The position numbers and the translations under genes were made by a program. A stretch of 64,000 bases of DNA from Nonomuraea cypriaca. GTDB lineage: Bacteria > Actinomycetota > Actinomycetes > Streptosporangiales > Streptosporangiaceae. Positions within the stretch are counted from its first letter, which is position 1; each line of letters opens with the position of its first letter. This document shows positions 56,510 to 64,000 of this stretch, piece by piece. The stretch covers positions 1 through 64,000 of the forward strand of contig NZ_JADOGI010000007.1 in NCBI RefSeq assembly GCF_015645445.1, read 5' to 3'. The notes below the pieces were generated by a model. It did no database searches and was not told where the DNA came from. It was given only the letters and a program-made list of their open reading frames with translations.

Positions 56510-57701
56510 CGCGCTTTATTGGATAGAGGCCTTACTCGTCTGGGCTCTCGCCGTTCAAACGGTTCGCCATCTGTCCATTCGCCGCCGCTCGCCAGTGGTT
56601 TGTGCATGGCTTGTGCATGTGATGACGTTCGCTCTCGGAGCGTTGGTGCAGTCCCCGGATGTACGCCCGCTGCTGGATCTTTGGACTGGTATCCACGGTC
56701 TCGGTCGTTGGCTTGCATTCAGCCTCTTCCTTTGCTCGATGGCAGGGTTCTGGATGATGATCGGCTACGTGACGTGCCGCCGAGATAGCCACCCTCCGCG
56801 GGTTCGAACTCGCCTGTTATGGGCGGCCGGTGCAATCGCTGTCATGGGGGTGCTGCTTCTCAGCTCCGGGTCCCGAGACGACGTGGGCGCGAGCTTCCTC
56901 GCTGTCTACGGGGGCAACCACCTAGTGGTCTGCTTTTACCTGATATTCCTCAGCTACATCGTTACAGTCCTAATCGGTACGCTGCGTTTGGCCTGGCGGT
57001 ATAAGAATTATGCGCAACAGCAGTATCTGCGGGTGGGGATGTATCTTCTCGTGGCAGGCGACATCTGCGGCCTGGTGTACAGCCTTTACCTGGGGGGCAC
57101 GGTTGTAATGAGTTACCTGTCGTTGCCCCTGCCGCCTGGGGCGACCACCTATGCGGCTACGTATCTTGGCCTCGGTGCTCTGCTCCTTGTCCTCTCCGGC
57201 CCCACGATCAGCATATGGGGACCCCGCCTGGCAACACCTTGGCGAGCAGCGACTCAGCAACGGGCGCTACGCCAGCTCCACCCCCTGTGGCTGGCGTTGA
57301 CGACCGCGATGCCATATGTGAGAAGGCAACCGACTCACACGCTTAGTGATGCCGTGGGGTACAGGTTGTATCGTCGCGTGATCGAGATCCGCGACGGCCT
57401 GCTAATTCTCGAGCCCTACCGCGATCTACACCTTGAGCAGCAATCTACGGCCGGTACGACGGTCGACGTGGCAACTCACGCCCGATCCCTCGCCTCGGTC
57501 CTACATGCATTCTCAGCTAAAGAGTGCGATGACGATCACAGGACTGCCGACGCCGTTGAGGACGATCGCTCGGAATCTGGCCAGGCAACCGGCGATCAAG
57601 ACGGCGCGATGATCACACGGGAAATATCGCCCATGAAAGAAGAAGTCGCGTATCTGACGCAACTATCGCGTGCCTTTGCACGCCTCGACGTGAGGAGCTG
57701 A
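56502..57701 (+). CDS. MAB_1171c-type seven-helix membrane protein
   Basis: A 399-residue integral membrane protein. Seven hydrophobic segments lie within the first 235 residues (ALYWIEALLVWALAVQTV, WLVHVMTFALGALV, LAFSLFLCSMAGFWMMIG, LLWAAGAIAVMGVLLLS, LVVCFYLIFLSYIVTVLI, YLLVAGDICGLVYSLYL, LGLGALLLVLSG). A soluble C-terminal domain of about 150 residues follows (HPLWLALTTAMPY, GYRLYRRVIEIRDGLLILEP). Proteins of this layout are annotated as putative MAB_1171c-family transporters, without proven function. GTG at 56502 overlaps the protease stop. Confidence 0.82.
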   Translation: MTSALYWIEALLVWALAVQTVRHLSIRRRSPVVCAWLVHVMTFALGALVQSPDVRPLLDLWTGIHGLGRWLAFSLFLCSMAGFWMMIGYVTCRRDSHPPRVRTRLLWAAGAIAVMGVLLLSSGSRDDVGASFLAVYGGNHLVVCFYLIFLSYIVTVLIGTLRLAWRYKNYAQQQYLRVGMYLLVAGDICGLVYSLYLGGTVVMSYLSLPLPPGATTYAATYLGLGALLLVLSGPTISIWGPRLATPWRAATQQRALRQLHPLWLALTTAMPYVRRQPTHTLSDAVGYRLYRRVIEIRDGLLILEPYRDLHLEQQSTAGTTVDVATHARSLASVLHAFSAKECDDDHRTADAVEDDRSESGQATGDQDGAMITREISPMKEEVAYLTQLSRAFARLDVRS

Positions 57702-57709
57702 TTGTTGAC

Positions 57710-58870
57710 ATGTCCAATGCCAACTCGATCCAGCATCAGAGCGAGTACGAGGTCCCGGAGATCGGGCCGGTAAGACGCTACACTCTGCCATCCGGAGAGG
57801 AAGGCTATCTAGTTACCCGGTATGAGGACGCGCGCCGCGTCCTGACCGATCCCGCCTTCAGCAGGGCTGCCACCCTGGAGCCCGGCGCCCCCCGATACGC
57901 GCCACGCCCGTCAGTAGGAGTACCCGACAGCCTGCTCGACATGGACGCGCCCCGCCATACGCGCATAAGGAACATCGCCTCCCGGGCCTTCACTCGCCGC
58001 CGCATCGAGGCTATGCGGCCAGGCATCCAGAAGGTCGTCGATCGGCTGCTGGACGACATGGCCGCGGCCGGTCCGCCCACCGATCTAGTTGAGGCAGTGT
58101 GCACACCATTGCCGATCACGGTGATCTGCGAGTTGCTCGGAGTGCCTTACGAGGACCGCGCGACCTTCCGTACCTGGTCACACGCCATGCTGTCGGTGAC
58201 GGATTCTCCTGAGGCAGTGTTCGAGGCGGCCAAGAACCTGCGGAGCTATATGTCTGACCTCGTTGCCGCCAAGACCGTCGAGCCGGGCGACGACCTGCTC
58301 AGCACTTTGTCGTCGGAAGGAGAAGGAGGCGCGCTCACCGGTCCCGAATTGGTCAATCTCGCGGTTGTTCTCCTTGTTGCGGGACACGAGACGACACTCA
58401 GTCAGCTCGCGGCGAGTGTGTACGCGCTGCTGAGTCGACCGAAAAGGTATGCGGTGCTCTGTGCCGACCCGTCGCTCATCCCCTCAGCGATGGAGGAACT
58501 CTTGAGAGTATACCCGGCCGTTCCCCAGCTGCTCTTTCGGGTTACCACACACGATACTTATATGGGAGGGGTGCACATTCCTGCCCGCAGTGGAGTGGTG
58601 ATCTCAGCGTCGGCCGCCAACCGCGATGACGCTGTTTTCGCCGACGCTCACGAGATCAAGCTGGACCGCTCCGAGAACGCCCATGTGAGCTTCGGCCACG
58701 GCCTGCACTTCTGCTTGGGCACGATGCTGGCCCGCGCCGAACTTCAGATGGCGATGGCCGGGCTGGTGCGCCGATTCCCGAACCTGGCACTCGCAGTTCC
58801 CTCCTCGGCAATTCCATGGCGAACTGGCCATCTCGTCAACGGGCCTACCGCGCTACCCGTGAGGTGGTAG
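57710..58870 (+). CDS. Cytochrome P450
   Basis: A 386-residue soluble bacterial P450. The I-helix is VVLLVAGHETTLSQLA, the ExxR element EELLRVYPAV, and the haem loop FGHGLHFCLGTMLARAEL with ligand Cys335. The substrate is unknown. It starts eight bases after the membrane protein gene and ends the operon. Neither a ferredoxin nor a reductase gene is nearby. Confidence 0.95.
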   Translation: MSNANSIQHQSEYEVPEIGPVRRYTLPSGEEGYLVTRYEDARRVLTDPAFSRAATLEPGAPRYAPRPSVGVPDSLLDMDAPRHTRIRNIASRAFTRRRIEAMRPGIQKVVDRLLDDMAAAGPPTDLVEAVCTPLPITVICELLGVPYEDRATFRTWSHAMLSVTDSPEAVFEAAKNLRSYMSDLVAAKTVEPGDDLLSTLSSEGEGGALTGPELVNLAVVLLVAGHETTLSQLAASVYALLSRPKRYAVLCADPSLIPSAMEELLRVYPAVPQLLFRVTTHDTYMGGVHIPARSGVVISASAANRDDAVFADAHEIKLDRSENAHVSFGHGLHFCLGTMLARAELQMAMAGLVRRFPNLALAVPSSAIPWRTGHLVNGPTALPVRW

Positions 58871-59248
58871 ACCTGTAGAATGTCAGACCTCGCGCCGTGG
58901 GATCTGATCTGACGTTTCACCAATCGAGCTGGTGAGGTGCCCCGAAGGTTCCGGACAGACAGCCGCATAAGCTGACATGTAGTCCGGAAGAGGTAGGTAC
59001 GTGGCACTACACAGGAGTTTCTCCCCCGAGTTCAAGAAAAGTGCACCAGCCGATAATTACATCCACCCAGGTCACGGCGATGAGGGCCTTCGCGTGGCGT
59101 GCGCGAGCTCCGACCATCAGGAGAGAATAAAGTGCGGCATGATGATCAGTCGTGCTCCTTCGGCAGACCTACTTGAGGCTCTTCTGCCTGATCTGTGGGT
59201 CGTTGAGCGGCGTTTGACGCGGGGGGCGACCCTGCTGGTTAACTTACC
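58871..59248. other. Gap after the P450 gene with possible IS debris
   Basis: A short plus-strand frame at 59001 (VALHRSFSPEFKK) resembles the start of an IS3 OrfA. Nothing else is recognisable. Confidence 0.35.
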
Positions 59249-59488
59249 TCAGGCCGCGAGAGCGAGTTCTGCCAGTTCGAGGCGGGCAAGGTGGCCGGTG
59301 CGGGTCCGGTCGAGCGGGTGCCCGTTCCACCAGGCGTCCAGGCGGATGAGGTTGAGTGCCACGGCGGAGAAGATGTGTTCGAGGTGGACCTTCGCCAGTC
59401 CTCGGTAGCGGGCTCGGCGAACGCCGGTGACTGCGACGGCCTGGCGCATGGTGCCTTCGACTCCGGCGCGGAGCTTGTACTTGTCCTT
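59249..59488 (-). pseudogene. IS1182-type transposase C-terminal remnant
   Basis: The last 80 codons of an IS1182/IS5-like transposase (KDKYKLRAGVEGTMRQAVAV, HIFSAVALNLIRLDAWWNG). The gene is cut at its 5' side by insertion of the element at 59489. Confidence 0.8.
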
Positions 59489-60688
59489 GTACCGCTTCAT
59501 AACTCATCGCGTGGTGCTTGATCTGCGGCTTTGACCTCCACAGGCCCTACGGGCAAGATCGCAGTTCGTGCCGGTTCGTCTGCTGTATCTGACCTTGATC
59601 CGGGTGTTCGGCTGGCTGGTGTTGCTGGGGCGTAGCCAGGCTTCCAAGGATGTCGAGATCATGGTCCTCCGCCACGAGGTTGCGGTGTTGAAGCGTCAGG
59701 TCGTCCGGCCGAAGCCGGACTGGGCCGATCGGGCGCTCCTGGCGGCCTTGGCCCGCGTCCTGCCGTCGGTGCTGCGCGCTCATCGGCTGGTCACCCCCGG
59801 AACCCTCTTGACCTGGCATCGTCGTTTGATCAAACGCGCATGGACATACCCACACCGCACCGGCCGTCCCGGAACCAGCAAAGAGGTCCGGGACCTGGTC
59901 CTCCGCCTGGCCCGCGAGAACCCAAGATGGGGATACCGGCGGGTCCACGGTGAACTGGTTCGGCTCGGTTTGCAGGTCAGCGCGGCGACCGTGCGGCGGA
60001 TCCTGCGTTCACGCCGGCACAGTCCGGCGCCACGAACCTTCGACACCTCTTGGCGGACGTTCCTGCGCCTGCAGGCGAAGGGACTGCTCGCCTGTGACTT
60101 CTTCCACGTCGACACGGTCTTCCTGAAGCGCCTGTACGTGTTGTTCGTGATGGAGGTGGAAACGCGACGCGTGCACATCCTGGGCGTCACCACTCACCCC
60201 ACAGGCGCCTGGACGGCTCAGCAGGCGAGAAACCTGTTCATGGATCTTGGCCACTGGGCCAGGTCATTTCGGTTCCTCATCCGTGACCGAGACGCCAAGT
60301 TCACCGCCGCCTTCAACGAGATCTTCACCAGCCTGGGCATCACGGTGATAAAGACACCGCCACGAACGCCCCGAGCCAACTGCTACGCCGAACGCTGGGT
60401 CCGAACCGTCCGAGCCGAATGCACCGACCGCATGCTGATCTACGACCAACGCCACCTTCGCTCGGTTCTGAACGAGTACGCCGACCACTACAACGCGCAC
60501 CGCCCGCACCAGTCCCGCCGGCAACGCCCACCTGATCAAGACGAGGACGTCGTGGTACCGCTGGAAGGCCGGATTCAGCGCCGAGAGGTGCTCAGCGGGG
60601 CCATCAACGAGTACCACCGCGCCGCCTGACCAACCCGAAGAAACACCAGCTCAGGCCAAGGCCACGTGCACGAGTTTTGAAGCGGTAC
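59489..60688 (+). mobile_element. IS3-superfamily-like insertion sequence, copy 2
   Basis: About 1.2 kb; terminal repeats GTACCGCTTCATAACTC (left) and, complemented, GTACCGCTTCAAAACTC (right). It sits in the opposite orientation to copy 1, between remnants of two other transposases. Confidence 0.85.
59568..60629 (+). CDS. DDE transposase (integrase core), copy 2
   Basis: An intact 353-residue transposase, about 95% identical to the product at 51919-52980, with the same catalytic segments ([42 protein letters not shown]). The differences, scattered and mostly conservative, show that the two copies are not a very recent duplication. Confidence 0.93.
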   Translation: MPVRLLYLTLIRVFGWLVLLGRSQASKDVEIMVLRHEVAVLKRQVVRPKPDWADRALLAALARVLPSVLRAHRLVTPGTLLTWHRRLIKRAWTYPHRTGRPGTSKEVRDLVLRLARENPRWGYRRVHGELVRLGLQVSAATVRRILRSRRHSPAPRTFDTSWRTFLRLQAKGLLACDFFHVDTVFLKRLYVLFVMEVETRRVHILGVTTHPTGAWTAQQARNLFMDLGHWARSFRFLIRDRDAKFTAAFNEIFTSLGITVIKTPPRTPRANCYAERWVRTVRAECTDRMLIYDQRHLRSVLNEYADHYNAHRPHQSRRQRPPDQDEDVVVPLEGRIQRREVLSGAINEYHRAA

Positions 60689-61151
60689 ACGCGCCACTGA
60701 CCCCGAATGGGCCAACCGCCGCCGCCTGCTCCGCGCCCGCGAACGCCTGTCGCAGCAAACCTTGGCCCACATGTGGAACGCCCTGATCGACCACGAACCG
60801 ACCGGCCAGATCCTGACCGCCTGGATCGCCAAGGAAGAACTGCGCACCCTGCTGGCCTGCGCCCGCGAGCAGCAGCCCCGCTCCGTGATCTCCCACCGGC
60901 TGTTCCGCTTCCACTCCTGGTGCGCCAACTCCGACATCCCGGAGTTGGCCACGCTGGCCGAGACGATCGACGCTTGGTGGCCCGAGACCCTGGCTTTCAT
61001 CACCACCCAGATCACCAACGCCCGCACCGAGGGCACGAACCGGCTCATCAAGGATGTCGCCCGCGTGGCGTTCGGCTTCCGCAACCTGACCAACCAACGC
61101 CGCCGCGTACGGTTGGCCTGCACACATCAAACGATCAACTTTGTGGCATGA
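60689..61151 (+). pseudogene. ISL3-family transposase C-terminal remnant
   Basis: The frame begins at the element boundary (TDPEWANRRRLLRARERLSQ) and continues through IPELATLAETIDAWWPETLA and ARTEGTNRLIKDVARVAFGF to a stop at 61151. This is the catalytic C-terminus of an ISL3 transposase without its first half, removed by the insertion at 59489-60688. Confidence 0.82.
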
Positions 61152-61263
61152 GGGTGACCTTCCCCCTCAAAGTCGAAGAGCCGACATACACAGCTGCACA
61201 GCCCCTTCTATCTCAAATAGGTTCGTGGGGTTCTGACAACGGGAATGAAGGAACTCGCCCACA

Positions 61264-63300
61264 CCCGCGTTCCGCGTAATTCGGGGTTCCTAGAGACCGG
61301 TCCGGCCTGAACATGCTGGTCAGCGACTCGGGCCGGAGCCAACAGACCAGATTCGCCTAGAGACGCGATTTTCGTAATTCGGCTGCACTGTGCTGGGGTG
61401 GAGGTTTATGGTCTAGAGGCATGTATGTGAAGACGACCAAGCGGGAGAACAAGTCCGGGACGGTCCGATACCTGCATCTGGCCCACAACGAGTGGGATCC
61501 GGTGAAGGGCCGTGCGGTGCCGAAGGTCTTGTTCACCTTCGGTCGCGAGGACGAACTCGATCGCGAGGCGGTCCGGCGGCTCGTCGCGTCTCTATCGCGT
61601 CTGCTGGAACCGGGCGAGGCCCTGGCCGCGACGACAGCCTCGGACCTGGAGTTCACGTCCTCGGTCCCGTTCGGCGGCAGCTACGTCCTCGACCACCTGT
61701 GGCGGCGACTGAAGATCGATCAGATCGTCGGCCGGGTCGGGCAGCCCAAGCGAGGCCGCCGCCGGAACATGACCACGACCGAGCGGGTACTGTTCGGCCT
61801 GGTCGCGAATCGGGCGCTCGCGCCGTCCTCGAAGCTGGCCGCCGCGGACTGGATCACCCATGACGTCCATATCGACGGCCTGCCCGGCACCGATGACGAT
61901 GCGTGCTACCGGGCGATGGACTGGCTGCACGAGGTGAAGGACGATCTGGAGAAGCAGGTGTTCGACGAGGTCGCCAACCTGCTCAATCTTGAGGTCGACC
62001 TGCTGTTCTTCGACACCACCAGCACCTACTTCGAACTCGGGCACGCCGATGAGCCCGTCGCCCGCGACGAGCACGGCGAGCGGGTGCCCGACCGCGAGAC
62101 CGACCGCGAGACCGACCGCGAGGCCGGCGACGAGGCCGGCGACGGGCAGGAGAGCCGGGCGGCGGGATTTCGGACCTATGGCAACTCCAAGGACTCCCGT
62201 GACGATCTTCCGCAGATCGTGATCGGGATGGCCGTCACGCGGGACGGGATCCCGGTCCGCTGCTGGTGCTGGCCCGGCAACGCCTCCGACCAGCGGCTGA
62301 TCCGGCAGGTCAAGGACGAGATGCGCGACTGGACCCTGTCGAAGATCGTGTGGGTGACCGACCGGGGCTTCTCTTCGGCGGAAAACCGCCGCTACCTGCG
62401 GCAAGGCGACCACCAGTACATCATCGGGGAGAAGCTGCGCTCCGGATCGGCCGAGGTGAAAGCCGCTCTGTCACGGCAGGGCCGCTACACCGACATCTCC
62501 GGCAACATGCGGATCAAGGAGGTGCGCATCAGCGACACCGACCGGTTCGTCATCTGCCACAACCCCGAAGCGGCCGAGCGCGACAGGCGCATGCGTGAGC
62601 AGCTCATCGCCCAGCTCATCGCCCAGCTCACCGACCTGATCGACGGCTCCGATGCGGTGAGCGAGTTCCAGCGCGGCGAGCTGCGCGGGAAGATCGCCGC
62701 CAAGCCCGGCCTGAACCGGTATCTGCGGGCGACGCCGGCCGGGAAGCTCCGCGTCGACACCGCGAAGGTCAAGGCCGAGGAGAACCTGGACGGCAAGTAT
62801 CTGCTGCGCTGCGGCGACCCGCACCTGAGCGCTGAGGACATCGCCCTGGGATACAAGCAGCTGCTGGAGGTCGAGCGAGGCTGGCGCGACATGAAGCAGA
62901 TCATCGACCTGCGCCCGGTCTATCACCGGCTCGAAGAACGCATCCGCGCCCATGTCATCCTCTGCTGGCTGGCGCTGCTGCTCATCCGGATCATCGAGAC
63001 CACGACCGGCAGCACCTGGCTCGCCTGCCGCCGCGACCTTGACCGGCTCCACCTGGGCGCCTTCACCGGCCCTGCGGGCCTGTTCCGGCAGGTCACCGCC
63101 CTGACCAAGGCCCAGCGGGACCTGCTCGCCAAGCTTGCCGTCCCGGTTCCCAAGCAGGTCATCGACCTGCAACCCGCAGCGCGCTGACCAGCACGAACAT
63201 CACCCCCTAGAGAAACGCCCTCCAGGCGGTCACACCCGTGTCAGCCCAGCTCAGAGCTCGTATTCGGACCTCTATGCCGCTGAATTACGCGGAACGCGGG
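61264..63300 (+). mobile_element. IS1634-family element
   Basis: About 2.04 kb. The 19-base ends CCCGCGTTCCGCGTAATTC (61264-61282) and its exact complement (63282-63300) form perfect terminal inverted repeats. One intact transposase gene lies inside. Confidence 0.88.
61421..63187 (+). CDS. IS1634-family transposase
   Basis: A 588-residue DDE transposase. Recognisable segments are MYVKTTKRENKSGTVRYLHL, VDLLFFDTTSTYFELGHADE, GFRTYGNSKDSRDDLPQIVI, VWVTDRGFSSAENRRYLR and the C-terminal YKQLLEVERGWRDMKQIIDL. Two in-frame 12-base tandem repeats have expanded it: ETDR/EAGD units near residues 225-245 and LIAQLIAQL near 405. It appears functional. Confidence 0.93.
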   Translation: MYVKTTKRENKSGTVRYLHLAHNEWDPVKGRAVPKVLFTFGREDELDREAVRRLVASLSRLLEPGEALAATTASDLEFTSSVPFGGSYVLDHLWRRLKIDQIVGRVGQPKRGRRRNMTTTERVLFGLVANRALAPSSKLAAADWITHDVHIDGLPGTDDDACYRAMDWLHEVKDDLEKQVFDEVANLLNLEVDLLFFDTTSTYFELGHADEPVARDEHGERVPDRETDRETDREAGDEAGDGQESRAAGFRTYGNSKDSRDDLPQIVIGMAVTRDGIPVRCWCWPGNASDQRLIRQVKDEMRDWTLSKIVWVTDRGFSSAENRRYLRQGDHQYIIGEKLRSGSAEVKAALSRQGRYTDISGNMRIKEVRISDTDRFVICHNPEAAERDRRMREQLIAQLIAQLTDLIDGSDAVSEFQRGELRGKIAAKPGLNRYLRATPAGKLRVDTAKVKAEENLDGKYLLRCGDPHLSAEDIALGYKQLLEVERGWRDMKQIIDLRPVYHRLEERIRAHVILCWLALLLIRIIETTTGSTWLACRRDLDRLHLGAFTGPAGLFRQVTALTKAQRDLLAKLAVPVPKQVIDLQPAAR

Positions 63301-63381
63301 CCACAGGGCCGCCGGAGTCACGGACGTCAACGACTTCGGCAGCGGGGCTCCGGAGTTTGGCTACAGTACGACCGGCTGAGT

Positions 63382-64000
63382 TCAACCGTCACCGAGGCGG
63401 GTCAGTCGTTCGGCGACGTCTGCGGCCGCGAGCCTGCCGGTCATCTCCGCCACGCGGCCGTCCGCGAGAAAGATAATCGAGTCGGCGTACGACGCCGCGC
63501 CTGGGTCATGCGTCACCATGATGACCGTCTGCTGAAGACGATCGACGATGGCCCGCATCAAGGAGAGGATCTCCCTACCAGAACGGGTGTCCAGGTTCCC
63601 TGTCGGCTCGTCGGCGAAGACCACGTGCGGCCGTGGTGCCAGCGCACGGCAAATCGCCACGCGCTGCTGCTGACCGCCCGACAGTTCATGCGGGTGCCGG
63701 GCCACGTGTTCGGCGATGCCCGTCACACTGAGCAGAGCCTCCAGCCACTGCTGGTCCGGCTTGCGCTTGGAGAGGCGAAACGGCAGCGTAATATTTTCCA
63801 GGGCCGTGAGCGCGGGCAGCAGGTTGAACGCTTGGAAGACAAACCCGATCCGTTCGCGGCGGACGTCAGCGCTCTCCTTCTCACTCAGCCCTTCGAGCGG
63901 GTTGTCGTCGAGCAGAACACGGCCGGAGGTGGGCCGCATCAGACCAGCTGCGCATTGGAGCAGGGTCGATTTCCCCGAGCCCGAAGGACCCATCACCGCA
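63382..64000 (-). CDS. ABC transporter ATP-binding protein (MacB/LolD type), 5' end outside the window
   Basis: 206 residues are visible, lacking the first 30 or so. Walker A MGPSGSGKSTLL, Q-loop FVFQAFNLLPALTA, signature LSGGQQQR, Walker B PHVVFADEPTGNLD and H-loop TVIMVTHDP are all present. The Q-loop and DEPTGNLD sequences are typical of the MacB/LolD/FtsE export group, which works with FtsX-like permeases. A permease gene should lie beside it, beyond the 64-kb edge or beyond the IS1634 insertion. Confidence 0.92.
   Translation of the reverse strand, partial: AVMGPSGSGKSTLLQCAAGLMRPTSGRVLLDDNPLEGLSEKESADVRRERIGFVFQAFNLLPALTALENITLPFRLSKRKPDQQWLEALLSVTGIAEHVARHPHELSGGQQQRVAICRALAPRPHVVFADEPTGNLDTRSGREILSLMRAIVDRLQQTVIMVTHDPGAASYADSIIFLADGRVAEMTGRLAAADVAERLTRLGDG

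Overview
The window is high-GC actinomycete chromosome. The FxLD lanthipeptide genes, the membrane-anchored BTAD regulator, the XRE/ImmA/MAB_1171c/P450 cassette and the insertion sequences fit Streptosporangiales (Nonomuraea, Actinomadura, Streptosporangium or relatives). The genus is inferred, not proven.

Layout. 1-7.2 kb: regulators, an S9 peptidase, a small membrane protein and a decayed Nudix gene. 7.2-10.0 kb: an incomplete type I methylation pair (half-length hsdS, then hsdM, no hsdR). 10.4-11.8 kb: a dead IS256-family element. 11.9-19.9 kb: a minus-strand FxLD class I lanthipeptide operon: Fe(II)/2-oxoglutarate oxygenase, unknown protein, precursor, LanB dehydratase, LanC cyclase, a fused SpaB-C/O-methyltransferase and a helical-repeat protein. 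A Nudix/XRE pair runs divergently at 20.1-21.8 kb, and two further PCMT-type methyltransferases follow. 25.4-26.7 kb: a DnaQ-like exonuclease and a transglutaminase-like protein.

26.7-50.2 kb is a dense defence island. It holds a PP-loop gene with its own palindromic promoter, a regulator with two tandem HTH units, and a complete sspA-sspB-sspC-sspD DNA phosphorothioation operon. Next comes a tightly overlapping SF2 helicase / MORC-like GHKL ATPase / HKD nuclease operon, two unrecognised genes, an ApeA-like HEPN protein, and a four-gene Ub-like/E2/JAB/E1 operon in the order of the Bil antiphage system. A small gene coupled to an HTH-ImmA/IrrE protein closes the island. At 50.75-50.80 kb lies the 3' half of a tRNA-Lys(UUU) gene, from anticodon loop to CCA, which reads as the distal attachment scar of an integrated element lying to its left.

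51.2-63.3 kb is an insertion-sequence graveyard: two inverted, about 95% identical copies of one DDE element, and IS701, IS1182, ISL3 and IS1634 elements or remnants. Inside it is an intact XRE / ImmA-IrrE / seven-helix membrane protein / cytochrome P450 operon. The window ends inside a MacB/LolD-type ABC ATPase gene.

The best candidates for something new are: (1) the coupling of sspABCD to a MORC-like GHKL/helicase/HKD module instead of a visible sspE, with an extra PP-loop enzyme and tandem-HTH regulator; (2) an actinobacterial Bil-type ubiquitin-like conjugation operon; (3) the FxLD lanthipeptide operon carrying an Fe/2OG oxygenase and an unknown coupled protein.
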